Assembly (NCBI RefSeq): GCF_018343715.1
Contig: NZ_JAGYPL010000005.1
Location: 86,299 to 150,298, forward strand
DNA: 64,000 bases
Origin: Bacillus sp. FJAT-49711
GTDB taxonomy: Bacteria > Bacillota > Bacilli > Bacillales > Bacillaceae_C
Direction: 5' to 3'
Shown one piece after another: positions 8,032 through 19,000 of this stretch (within the stretch, counting starts at the first letter, position 1; every line of letters starts with the position of its first letter). The position numbers and the translations under genes are program-made. The notes below the pieces were generated by a model. The model was not told where the DNA came from and made no database searches. It saw only the letters and a program-made list of their open reading frames with translations.

Positions 8032-11000
8032 ATGATAAAGAAATTATTTTATAATAAAACATTTCTTATAGTATGTAGTTTTATTTTCCTAATCACTACT
8101 TTTAGAGTTATCTGGTATACCGCTCATATAAATCCTGGACCCCTAAAGATCACAAATGGTGTTTTGGATTTACGGAATTGGGATATTGCTAACAATAAGC
8201 CAATTGCCTTAGACGGAGAGTGGGAGTTCTATCCTGATTTATTTCTCTCACCAAATGACATTGTTCAATCTTCAAAAAGAGAAACTAGCAACTTAATCAC
8301 CGTACCAGGGACTAGCCATAAAAACTTAGGCCCAACAAATGGCCGAGGTACGTATCGACTAAAAATATTAGTAAATGAGGATGTCGATCAGTTATATGGA
8401 ATTCGTTTTCCAGTAATCAAAACTGCATCAAAAATATTCGTAAATGGAAAACTAGTTAGTCAAAATGGCCGCCCTACGGAAGACCTTACATTAAAGCAGG
8501 CCCAATTCATTCCTTTTTCCAAAACATTTTCGATCAATAACGGAAACAATATTGAAATCTTGATTTCATCCCAAAACCAAGTATCAGATTTCAAAGGGGG
8601 AATCCATAAATCCATTTTATTCGGTAGCAACTTTGCAATTAAGAAATTATACAATATGTCTATAGCTTTACAATATATGGTTTGTATTATCATGATTTTA
8701 CATGGATTATACGCATGTATTTTTTATTTACTTAGAAGAAAAAATAAAGAAATTCTTTATTTTGCCATTGCTGTTTTTCTTATGGCATTTGCAACTTCGA
8801 TGGATGACGATAAATTACTCCTCCAATGGATTCCAATTAGTTATGAATGGTCAATTAGACTTCTGTTATTGTTTTATTCGTTTTTAAGTTTATTATTACT
8901 TCTAATTACAAAGTCTCTTATATCGGAGAAGAAAAGTAAGATAATGACTGCTTTAATTATATTTAATTACTTCCGGATTTCCTATTGCTTATTAATCCCG
9001 TTTGTTTATGTAAAACTTACCCAGCCCATTTACCTATTAACTGGTGTTTTAAACTATGCTGTAATCGTCTATTACTTTATAAAGTTTCTAAAAAAAGATA
9101 AGAAGGATAGTGTTTTTCTCCTGTTGGCGGCAATATCTGTTGCCTCAAGTGCAATATGGGGATCAATAAAAAGCGAAAGTACTCAAATATTTACGTTTTA
9201 TCCAATAGATTTAGTCTTCACCTTTCTTGCTCTGTCTATTTTTTGGTTCAAGGGATTTTTTCGAATAAGTGATGAGAATGAAAAAATAGTTATTCATCTA
9301 CAAGAAGAAGATAAGAAAAAAGATGAATTTTTAACGAAAACTTCACATGAATTACGTACTCCACTGCATGTAATCGTCAACATGGCTCAGGCTATTTCAG
9401 ATAGTGAAGGAAATAAGCTATCTAGTAAAAATAAATATAATTTAGAATTGCTCACCACCACTGGACAACGACTATCGTTATTATTAAATGACTTAATCGA
9501 TGTTTCACGTTTAAAGGAACGGGTTATAAGGCTAAATAAGAAAGATGTTGACTTGCATATCGCCACTTCAATTGTAATAGATATGATGAAATATATGATT
9601 GGAAATAGAGACATACGAATAGTAAACAAGATTCCCACATCATTTCCTACAGTGAAAGCAGATGAAAACCGACTAAGTCAAATATTAGTCAATCTTTTGC
9701 ACAATGCATTGAAAAATACGAATGAAGGAAATATAATCGTTCGAGCCGATATTAAAAACGACATGGTTTTAATTCATATTGAAGATACTGGTATAGGTAT
9801 GGACGAAGCTACTAAAGAGGCTATATTCGAACCATATATTCAAGGAGAGTCTGGCGTCGAAGGTGGTATTGGACTAGGATTATCCATTTCCAAACAGCTT
9901 GTTGAATTACATGGCGGGTTCATTCATGTCGAATCTATTCGTAATAAAGGATCCATTTTTACTTTTTCCTTACCTATAGTGATAAATGATGTGACGATAA
10001 ACGATCAGGAACAGACAAACTTTGCTGTATTTATGGATGAGGTGGCAGTTGCTGATGAATATAGCGTAAACAATCATAACGACAAAGAAATATACCACAA
10101 CAATAAAATTTTGGTTGTAGACGACGATCCGATTAATTTGCATATTCTATCGTCCATACTCTCGGAGCATTATCATGTGACAGCTGTTACTAGTGGGAGT
10201 CAAGCTTTGTCACTTCTCCATAAAGATGAATGGAGCTTGATTATCACGGACATCATGATGCCTAATATGTCAGGTTATGAACTTACGCGCTCTATTCGAA
10301 CACAATTCTCTATCTCCGAATTGCCAATTTTATTTTTAACGGCAAAAAGCCAACCAAGGGATATATATGCAGGATTTGAATCTGGGGCCAATGACTATGT
10401 AACGAAACCAATTATAAAGCAGGAACTAGTCGCAAGAGTTAAGGCACTCCTTAATTTAACCGATTCTATTTCAGAAAGGCTCTACATGGAGGCGGCATGG
10501 CTGCAAGCACAAATTCAACCTCATTTTTTATACAATACAATTAATTCTATTACTTCCTTAAGCGAATTAGATACGAAAAGAATGTCCGCACTTCTTGAAG
10601 AATTTGGACATTACTTGCGAAAAAGCTTCGATCCGATAAATCTAGAGCGCCTTATTCCGATAGAACAAGAGCTTGAATTAGTAAAATCCTATTTATATAT
10701 AGAAAAAGAACGTTTTAAAGAAAGAATAAACGTTATCTGGGATGTAGATAATGCCATAAATATTCAAATTCCACCGCTTTCAATACAAACTCTTGTGGAG
10801 AATTCGGTTAGACATGGACTGTTATCACGTATGGAAGGCGGTACCATTTTCATTGGAATAAAAACTCATGGTGAAGTAGCCATAATCAATATAAAGGACA
10901 ACGGTATTGGCATGAGTGAAGAAAAGCTGGAGCAGATACTTTTTAGTGATCGTAGTGGAACAGGTGTAGGTTTGCGCAATACAAATAAGCGTTTAGTACA

Positions 11001-11082
11001 AATATTCGGCAAAGGGCTTGAAATTATTAGTACCCCTAATTATGGAACCAACATTACAATCAAAGTTCCGATTATTCACTAA
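8032..11082 (+). CDS. Hybrid sensor histidine kinase with 7TM sensor, receiver and a second LytS-like kinase module
   Basis: A 1016-residue membrane kinase. Order: an N-terminal helix (about 7-28), an extracytoplasmic beta-rich domain (about 45-205), and seven membrane segments (about 210-410) as in 7TMR-DISM receptors. Then HisKA with SHELRTP (His439), an HATPase with GIGLGLSISKQL, a receiver with ILVVDDDP and the acceptor ITDIMMP (Asp740), and a C-terminal His_kinase/HATPase pair of LytS type with QPHFLYN (His831) and GTGVGLRNTNKRL. Two kinase modules flanking a receiver in one chain is unusual and suggests an internal relay or two outputs. The convergent REC-SARP regulator at 11130 is the likely partner, and the sortase/adhesin genes behind it are possible targets (inference). 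The ribosome site is weak (GAGAGG, long spacing). Confidence 0.93.
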   Translation: MIKKLFYNKTFLIVCSFIFLITTFRVIWYTAHINPGPLKITNGVLDLRNWDIANNKPIALDGEWEFYPDLFLSPNDIVQSSKRETSNLITVPGTSHKNLGPTNGRGTYRLKILVNEDVDQLYGIRFPVIKTASKIFVNGKLVSQNGRPTEDLTLKQAQFIPFSKTFSINNGNNIEILISSQNQVSDFKGGIHKSILFGSNFAIKKLYNMSIALQYMVCIIMILHGLYACIFYLLRRKNKEILYFAIAVFLMAFATSMDDDKLLLQWIPISYEWSIRLLLLFYSFLSLLLLLITKSLISEKKSKIMTALIIFNYFRISYCLLIPFVYVKLTQPIYLLTGVLNYAVIVYYFIKFLKKDKKDSVFLLLAAISVASSAIWGSIKSESTQIFTFYPIDLVFTFLALSIFWFKGFFRISDENEKIVIHLQEEDKKKDEFLTKTSHELRTPLHVIVNMAQAISDSEGNKLSSKNKYNLELLTTTGQRLSLLLNDLIDVSRLKERVIRLNKKDVDLHIATSIVIDMMKYMIGNRDIRIVNKIPTSFPTVKADENRLSQILVNLLHNALKNTNEGNIIVRADIKNDMVLIHIEDTGIGMDEATKEAIFEPYIQGESGVEGGIGLGLSISKQLVELHGGFIHVESIRNKGSIFTFSLPIVINDVTINDQEQTNFAVFMDEVAVADEYSVNNHNDKEIYHNNKILVVDDDPINLHILSSILSEHYHVTAVTSGSQALSLLHKDEWSLIITDIMMPNMSGYELTRSIRTQFSISELPILFLTAKSQPRDIYAGFESGANDYVTKPIIKQELVARVKALLNLTDSISERLYMEAAWLQAQIQPHFLYNTINSITSLSELDTKRMSALLEEFGHYLRKSFDPINLERLIPIEQELELVKSYLYIEKERFKERINVIWDVDNAINIQIPPLSIQTLVENSVRHGLLSRMEGGTIFIGIKTHGEVAIINIKDNGIGMSEEKLEQILFSDRSGTGVGLRNTNKRLVQIFGKGLEIISTPNYGTNITIKVPIIH

Positions 11083-11089
11083 CAAAATG

Positions 11090-11129
11090 AAACAAAGGAT
11101 GTTGTTTTTATGAATCGCATCCTTTGTTT
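11090..11129. terminator. Bidirectional intrinsic terminator
   Basis: AAACAAAGGATG (11090-11101) pairs with CATCCTTTGTTT (11118-11129), followed by T-rich sequence. It lies between the converging kinase gene and the SARP-type regulator. Confidence 0.85.
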
Positions 11130-12263
11130 TTATTTATGGTTTTTTAATTTCCATCGATCATACCAAGTTTTAATTATATCCGTAGGCTTTAATCCAAATT
11201 CGTCCAGTAACATTTTAGTATATTCCGCATATTGCTGCTCGACTGAAGGCCGATCCCCTAAATCATCATATAGCTTCATAAGCATAAAATAGCTATCATC
11301 AAAATAAGGATGAATCGTTTGGACACGATGATAAAGAACAATAGCCTCTGAATAATTACCTCTAAAGACTAAGTAATCAGTTACTTTTTTTACAAGTTGC
11401 AGCCAAAGGCCTCTAAATCGTTCCCGCTCCCCTTCAGCCCATAAGTAATCATCTGATGCTAAGTAGTCCCCAATATAAAAGTTTAATAGCTTTTGATATT
11501 CCGGAAGCGTTTCATTTGTTACAATAGGTAACTCATTCATTCTTTTTTCCCATACATCTATATCTAATAAAACATCATTAAAAACAAGTTTATAACTATT
11601 TTCTGAACTAGTAATACTTATTTTGACATTGATAGATTGTAATGTTTTACGAATTTGATAAATGGTCGCATATAGTTGGGGAAAGCCTTTCTTCCAATCC
11701 GTTTCAGGCCAAAACATATCTAAGATTACATCTTTACGGACAGGCTGATTACGATGTTGAATCAGAAATGCAAATAGTTCACGGGCTTTAAATGTTCGCC
11801 AATGAACGTTAACAGTTTGTGACTCGTCGCCATATATACAAAAGCTTAACGTTTGGAAACAACGAACCATCATTGGTTTAGTCGCTTCGACTGTGTTTGC
11901 ATCAACTACTCCGGGAAAACGTCGAATTGTTTGTAGCAATCGATCGCGCTTCACAGGTTTTACAATATAATCCACTGCGTTTAGATCAAATGCTCTTACA
12001 GCATACGTATCATATGCAGTAATGAAGACAATTTTTATTTCCGGAATTTCATTTTGGATTTGTTCCGCTAATTCCATTCCATTTAGCTCTGGCATTTCAA
12101 TATCAAGAAAAACAATTTCCGGTCGTTTATGCTTTATTCTCTCTAATGCTCTTCTTGGATCTCCATACATTCCGATAATAGTAAGATTTTCAATTTCACC
12201 TAGTAGTTTCTCTAAGTAAGCAAGGGCCAATGGTTCATCATCAATAAGGATCACTTTCACCAA
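11130..12263 (-). CDS. Response regulator with SARP-type DNA-binding and BTAD domains
   Basis: A 377-residue cytosolic regulator. The receiver domain starts MVKVILIDDEPLAL and has the acceptor in IVFLDIEMPE and KPVKRD at its end. An OmpR-like winged helix follows (about 150-240, WRTFKARELFAFLIQHRNQPV, VILDMFWPE). The C-terminal half is a helical BTAD repeat region typical of SARP regulators (DYLVFRGNYSEAIVLYHRVQ). A TTG at 12263 with a GGTGGG site, or the GTG immediately after it, are both possible starts. A TATAAT (rev.) lies at about 12308. It converges on the hybrid kinase, its probable phosphodonor. Direction and position suggest that the sortase and adhesin genes could be targets, but no operator was identified. 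Confidence 0.88.
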   Translation of the reverse strand: MVKVILIDDEPLALAYLEKLLGEIENLTIIGMYGDPRRALERIKHKRPEIVFLDIEMPELNGMELAEQIQNEIPEIKIVFITAYDTYAVRAFDLNAVDYIVKPVKRDRLLQTIRRFPGVVDANTVEATKPMMVRCFQTLSFCIYGDESQTVNVHWRTFKARELFAFLIQHRNQPVRKDVILDMFWPETDWKKGFPQLYATIYQIRKTLQSINVKISITSSENSYKLVFNDVLLDIDVWEKRMNELPIVTNETLPEYQKLLNFYIGDYLASDDYLWAEGERERFRGLWLQLVKKVTDYLVFRGNYSEAIVLYHRVQTIHPYFDDSYFMLMKLYDDLGDRPSVEQQYAEYTKMLLDEFGLKPTDIIKTWYDRWKLKNHK

Positions 12264-12460
12264 AACTTCCCACCTTTACTACTCGTGCTATATCTATATA
12301 CCTTTATTATAGATCATGCGACTAAGTATATAAACATCATCTTCCACCAGGATGTGGTAAATGTTACAAAAGTAGACACAATAAAAACAATGTTTAATAC
12401 TCTACAAAGACAAAGAAACATCCAAACTAAATACTCCTTCTGACAAGATGTTTATTAAGG

Positions 12461-13054
12461 CTAGTCATTTTTATCAATTAGCTCTCCCACGACAGCAATA
12501 CGATCAAATCCTGATTTAGTACAAGTAATCATCGTAATCTCTTTTTTTCCTTGATGATTATCTAGGATTTCTACATAAGATGGATCAATAACTTCTCTGT
12601 TTGTAACTTGGTACACAAATGTCTGCTTTTCTGTATGTAAAAATACTTTATCCCCAATAGATACTTGTGGTAATCGACTGAAATGGCGCTCACCCCGATA
12701 ACCTCTATGTCCTGCAACGGTAAAGTTCCCAATTCCTGGACTCTGGTTTTTTTTTAATTGTGTTAATGCTACTCGTAAGTTTTCTTCTGTTGTTTCTACT
12801 AAGATTTTCTGTTTTAGATTAATTGACGGAATTTCTAATTCCATCACATCCTTAAGTTGATCTTCAGTAAAAGAAAGATTATCAATACTTGAAAGATCAA
12901 CAGATTCACCATTACCTTCTGAAATAAGAGAGAGGGCTTCCTCCAAAGCCCTCAACTCTTTCCCTTGTTGCCATTCGTAATAAAGCGGAATGGAGATGAA
13001 GGTTAGTCCTGCTGCCAAAAATACAAGGCCTACTATTAATTTTGCATTTTTCAT
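12461..13054 (-). CDS. Sortase (class D-like transpeptidase)
   Basis: A 197-residue membrane-anchored transpeptidase that cleaves an LPxTG-like signal and joins the protein to the cell wall. There is one N-terminal helix (LIVGLVFLAAGLTFISIPLYY). The catalytic His lies in VAGHRGYRG, Cys in TCTKSG and Arg in FDRIAVVGEL. The sequence TCTKSGFDR and the short length fit class D sortases of Bacillus. ATG 13054 is preferred because AAAGGGG precedes it by 8 bases; an in-frame ATG at 13072 lies within that region. It starts about 20 bases after the adhesin stop, so both are probably in one transcript and the adhesin is its likely substrate. Confidence 0.93.
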   Translation of the reverse strand: MKNAKLIVGLVFLAAGLTFISIPLYYEWQQGKELRALEEALSLISEGNGESVDLSSIDNLSFTEDQLKDVMELEIPSINLKQKILVETTEENLRVALTQLKKNQSPGIGNFTVAGHRGYRGERHFSRLPQVSIGDKVFLHTEKQTFVYQVTNREVIDPSYVEILDNHQGKKEITMITCTKSGFDRIAVVGELIDKND

Positions 13055-13074
13055 TAGGACATCCCCTTTCATCT

Positions 13075-16000
13075 TTATTCTGCTTTTCTATTTCTGCGTA
13101 AAAGAAGTACTCCACCAATTGATAGGAATAGGAAGCCTATTATCATCATATACAACAAGGTTTGTTCCCCTGTTTGTGGGAGCTTGTTAATATCTTTAGA
13201 TGGTTTTTCCGGCTTGCTAGGTTGTTCTGGTTTACTAGGCTTTTCTGGTTGCTCCGGCACTACTGGAATCGTCGCTTTATTAGCAAACTCAATAACTAAG
13301 ATATCTTCTTGACCTTTTTCAATCGTAAATGTGATTGGAGTTGGATCTAGATCGTAACCTGACGGTGCTTGCGTTTCAACGAACTGATAGTTGCCCGGTT
13401 TTAAGTCTCCAACAACTAGTTTACCAGCTTTATCAGTTGATAATCCCTTTATGAGTACATTACCGTCTCCATCCTGAAGTTCGAATTCTGCACCTTCTAA
13501 AGTAATCTCTTTGTTGTTACTATCGACTTTAATCAATTTAACATCGCCTAGTATCAACTCGTTCGTAATGTCAAACCCGGAAACAATTGATTCATATCCT
13601 TCGACAACATGTTCCTTCACTGAATAAGTGTATGCCTTTCCTTCTTCGTCATACTTCTCTAAATCAGTAAAGCTGTATTTCCAACCAGTGTCAGCTGTTA
13701 CTTCCTTCGTGTCGATTACTTTATCATTTTGCAGGAGGTCAACTTTGATCATTTCTGGACGGTCTTTGAAATTATCATCTTTCCATCTCTTTGTACCTTC
13801 TACAGATGTTTTACCAACACGTAAGTTTGTGATGTCGTAGCCATTTACTGTTGATTGATAACCTTCTACAGATTGCTCTTTTACACTATATTCGTATGCT
13901 TTACCGTTTTCATCATACTTGTCTAAATCTGTAAAGCTGTACTTCCAGTCAGTGTCAAACTTCACTTCTTTAGTGAAAATGACTTTACCGTTTTGTAGCA
14001 AGTCAACTTTAATCACTTCTGGACGATCTTTTGAGTTATCGTCTTTCCATGTCTTTGTACCCTCTACGGAAGCTTTTCCAACACGCAAGTTAGTAATGTC
14101 GTAACCATCTACTGTCGTTTCATAACCTTCAATAGCTTCCTCTTCAACAGTGTACTCATAAGCAACTCCATTTTCATCATAAGCTTCTAAATCAGAAAAC
14201 TCATAAGTCCAATTGTCAACAGCAGTTACTTTCACTGTATCAATCACTTCACTATTTTGAAGCAAGTTTACTGTAATGGAGTCTGGGCGTTCTTCGGAGT
14301 CATCATCTTTCCAACCTTTTGTGATAGCAACAGATGTTTTATCAGATCTAGTGTTTGTAATGTCAAAGCCATCCACCTCTGATTTATAACCTGGAACACC
14401 TTGCTCTTTTACTGAGTAATCGTACTCTTTACCTTCTTCATCATACTTAGCTAAGTCTGTAAAGCTATATTTCCAGTCAGAATCAGCTGTCACTTCTTGT
14501 GTATCAACTACAACACCATTTTGAAAGATATTTACTTTGATCATTTCCGGACGATCTTTGGAGTTATCATCTTTCCATATCTTTGTACCTTCTACGGATG
14601 TTTTACCAACACGTAGGTTTGTGATGTCAAAACCGTTTATCGTCGTTTCATAACCTTCAATAGCTTCCTCTTCAACATTGTACTCATAAGCAACTCCATC
14701 TTCATCATACGCCTCTAAACCTGAGAACTCATAAGTCCAATCGGCAGCTGCAGTTACTTCCACTGTATTAATCACTTCACCATTTTGCAGTAAGTTTACT
14801 GTAATGGAGCTTGGGCGATCTTTGGTGTTATCATCTTTCCAACCTTTTGTGACAACAACAGATGTTTTATCAGATCTAGTGTTTGTAATGTCAAAGCCAT
14901 CTACCTCTGATTTATAACCTAGAACGCCTTGCTCTTTTACAGCATATTCATATGCCTTGCCTTCCCCATCATACTTGTCCAAATCTTTGAAGCTGTATTT
15001 CCAATCGGCATCTGCAGTTACCTCATGTGTATCCACCACTACACCGTTTTGCAGGAGGTTTACTTTGATCATTTCCGGACGATCTTTGGAATTATCGTCT
15101 TTCCATGTCTTTGTACCTTCTACGGATGTTATACCAACTCGGACGTTTGTGATGTCGTAGCCTTTTACTGTTGATTGATAACCATCTACAGGTTGTTCTT
15201 GTACAGTGTATTTATAGGCTATTCCATTTTCGTCAAATTCTTCTAAATCTGTAAAGCTATACTTCCAGTAATCCGTTGCTGTTACTTCCTTGGAGTCTAT
15301 TACCTTTCCATTTTGAAGTAACTCTACCGTTATAGACTCTGGACGGTCCCCTTCAGCGTTATCATCTTTCCATGTCTTCGTTCCAGACACAAAGGTTTTT
15401 CCAACACGGAGGTTTATGATGTCATAACCTTCGACTGTTGATTCATAACCTTCTACACGCTCTTCTTTAATAGTGTACTCATATGCCACTCCGTTTTCAT
15501 CGTAGGCTTCAAGGTCTGTAAATACATACTTCCAGTCAGCAGAAGCTCTTACTTCTGCACTGTCAATTTCTTTTTCATTTTGAAAGAGAATAACTGTGAT
15601 GGAATCTGGACGGTCTTTTGATTCACCATCTAACCAACTTTTCGTTACTTCAACAAATGTCTTTTCAGAACGAGTATTTTTAATATCAAATCCATTAACT
15701 TCTGATTTGTAACCTGGAACACTTTGTTCTTTTACAGCGTATTCGTATGCTTTACCTTCATTATTATATTTCTCTAAATCTGTGAAACTGTATTTCCATT
15801 CATCATTTGCTGTTACTTCAATAGTATTAACTACTATTGCATTTCGAAGTAAGTTAACTTTGATAGATTCTGGTCGATTTGCTGAATTTCCATCTTTCCA
15901 TGTCTTCGCACCAGAAATATCCATCAATTCAATATTGGTGATATTATTACCATCAACTTCTGAAATGTATCCATCTATTGGAACTTCTTTGATTATATAG

Positions 16001-19000
16001 TTGATTTCATTACCATTTTTATCATACTTCGGTAAAGCATTAAATGTGTATTTCCAGTTATCACGTGCTGTTACTGCTTTTTCTGCGACAACCGTGTCAC
16101 CATCTAACAATTGAACTTTGATAGATTCCGGACGATTTTCTCCATCTCCATCGATCCATTTTTTCTCTCCGGAAACATTGACAATCGCATGGTTATCAAT
16201 AGTAATTTCTGTTGTTTTACCTATTTCAATCTTGATATTGTTTAATTCTGATGCAATTTTATATCCTTGAGGAGCCATAATTTCTTTTACAGAATACTCA
16301 CCATAAGGAACATTTGCTTCTGCAATACCTTGATTATTTGTTGTAAATGTATAGGCTTGAGTTGTTTCCAAATTAGTTATTTTGAATGTTGCATTTGCTA
16401 AAGTCTCATCTGTTACAGCATCCTTCTTAACTATTTTCGCCGAGCCTGTTTGACGCTTGTTTACAATTTTTTTCGTTTTGATCCCTTCAGGCATCTCATC
16501 ATATTTTAGCTCAATGGTTAATGGTGTTTCGGCTAAATATCCAGCCGGTACGGTCTCTTCTAAAGTATAAGTACCATATTTTAGGCCAGTCCAGTGAAGT
16601 TTTCCATTAGCATTCGTAGTTCCTTCGCGAACGATAATTTCTTTATTGCCAACTGTTGTTTTTAATACGAAAGCAACGTCTGCAAGCGGTTTGTTAGAAC
16701 CGTCTTCAACTTTTTCAATGATTAACTCACCCGTGCCACCTTGAGTAGGGCCACCCCCAGAGCTGATTCTTACTTGGACAGATTCTTCCTTCTTAGTCGT
16801 CCCAACTACTTCATTATTTGACTTTACTTCAGCATTATTTTTTATGTTAGTAGTTTCTTTAGCAAGAATATATGAGGAATACTTAACAACGTATGTGTCC
16901 GATGTCTCACCTTTAATTTTCAATGTAAATTTGTTATCATCTACTACTAGGTCATAATCTTCACCAAAAACTAGAGGCTTATCGGACCCTACTTTTGTAA
17001 CTTCGATCGAATCTTCTAGTAATACTTGTGAACTCTTATCACCTAAGTCATCTATTACGATTATATCTGTTAACGTAGATTTTGATTTATTCACTTCGAT
17101 TGTCCAATCTATCGTCCAATCCTCTATATTGTGCACACCTTTTTTACCTAAAAACTCTCCTTGATGAGGTAATGTAACATGTGCTTTTAAATTATGTTCT
17201 TCCCCTTCACGCGGAATAAACTGTGCTGTGTTTTCATATTTTTCGTTGCTGTTGTAGATGCCGTCTTTATCGACTGTTTTAAACACAATACGATAGCTTT
17301 GAACAATTTCATCTAAATTAATCTTAATTTCATCGTTATCAGTAGTTACTGCAAAATTTTCTGTTACATCGTCCCCTACTGCTATTCCGCCTTTTTCTCC
17401 GATAGTCGTTTTAAAAACTTGAACCGAACCTTTCACCAATGTTTGGTTATTAGCAATTTTATCAACGAATTTTGCACCTTCTAGGCTTAGTTGGTTGTAG
17501 TTAATGTCAACAGTCCAGGTAATTTCTTTTGTTTCATTATTTACTGAACCATTTTTGACACCATTATTCTTCGTTTGATGATTAGGATCCACTTTGTCTT
17601 CAATTTCAAGTTCGTATTTACCCTCATCACTTGTTTCATAGGATAAATGTAAACCATTAGTAAAAATAGGCTTCGTTTCTGCACTACCGAAATCATACGT
17701 AAACTGAGTTTGATATGTGATGGTATATGCTTTAGTAATATTGCCAAAGTTTATGACAAAGCCTTCTTCGTTTTCGGTAATATGTGCACTTGCTTCTGGA
17801 CTAATTTTGATCGTACCTGGAACTAGTTTCTGACCGGATCCAGGAAACTTATCTGTTAAAACGAAGTTGCGTAAATCTTGATTATCTGCATTTACAGTAA
17901 TGGTCCAATCGATTGTTTTATCTTTATAGTTAATTTCACCGTGGTTTTTTTTACCGACTTGCTGGTAAACACCTTGGCTGCTTTTTGCTGTCTTCCCTTT
18001 TAATAAAACTTCGTTTGTTATATTACCATCGTCAGTAATATAAGCTCCATCTTTAACTTTTGTTTTGTATTTGAAAATAAAAGCTTTGTTGGTATCTTCT
18101 TTTAATGTGAACGTTACTTTATTCCCATCAAAATGGATGTTAAATAAATCATTTGCTTGAGATTGATCTTTTACCTTACCATTCTCAAAAGAATCTACTT
18201 GAAATATCTTAATGTCTACTACTTCAAATATATTATTTAAGGTATCGTTACCAACCTTAAAAGTAAATTCATCTGTAATCGTTTCTCCTGCTTTTAACTC
18301 TTTTTCAGTAAAATTCGCGTTTACTGTCCATTCAATAGAACGGTCACCTTTATTAAAGGCACTAGATGTTTTTTCAAGTGATTTCGGGCGGGAAATGGAG
18401 ACGGATGAACCACTTTCTGCATTTTTCTTGTTATCCGAAACTAACTTTGCTGTATTATAATACGTAGTTGCGCCTTCTTTATCTTTTTCGTCTTCTTTAA
18501 TTTTTGTTCTAAATGTAAGTTTATATGCTTTATTTGTATTGCCCAATTCCAACTCTAATTTTTCTTTAGTTGAATTATTATTAAGCGCAACTGTCCCGTC
18601 TTTTTCTCTTAGCACATTGCCATTTATATCTACTTCAACTTCCTTTAATACAATGGATTCAACAATTAATTCTTGACCGGATAATATCGGATCTTGAATA
18701 ATTGCATTTTCTAACGATTCCCTTGAAGTGTTAACAATTACAGTCCATGCAATTTCGGCTGCATTAAATGAACCACCAACTGGTTGCCCTGATTTAGCAA
18801 TCGCTTGACCGTATTTCGGTTTTACATTTATGGGGATTTCTTTAATCACTTTATCATTTACTTTAAATTCTAGAATGTTTTCTGTCGTTATGATTTTCTG
18901 TTCGCTCAGTTCAGTTTGAACATAGAAATGACCGTGAACATTAGGGACCTTTTCTATATGTTCATTAAAAGTAAATAGCACCTTACCATCTATAGTTACT

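Noticed and set aside
13628-15174. Plus-strand ORFs of 61-81 codons opposite the adhesin repeats
   Set aside because: They recur with the CnaB repeat period and are mirror frames of the coding strand.
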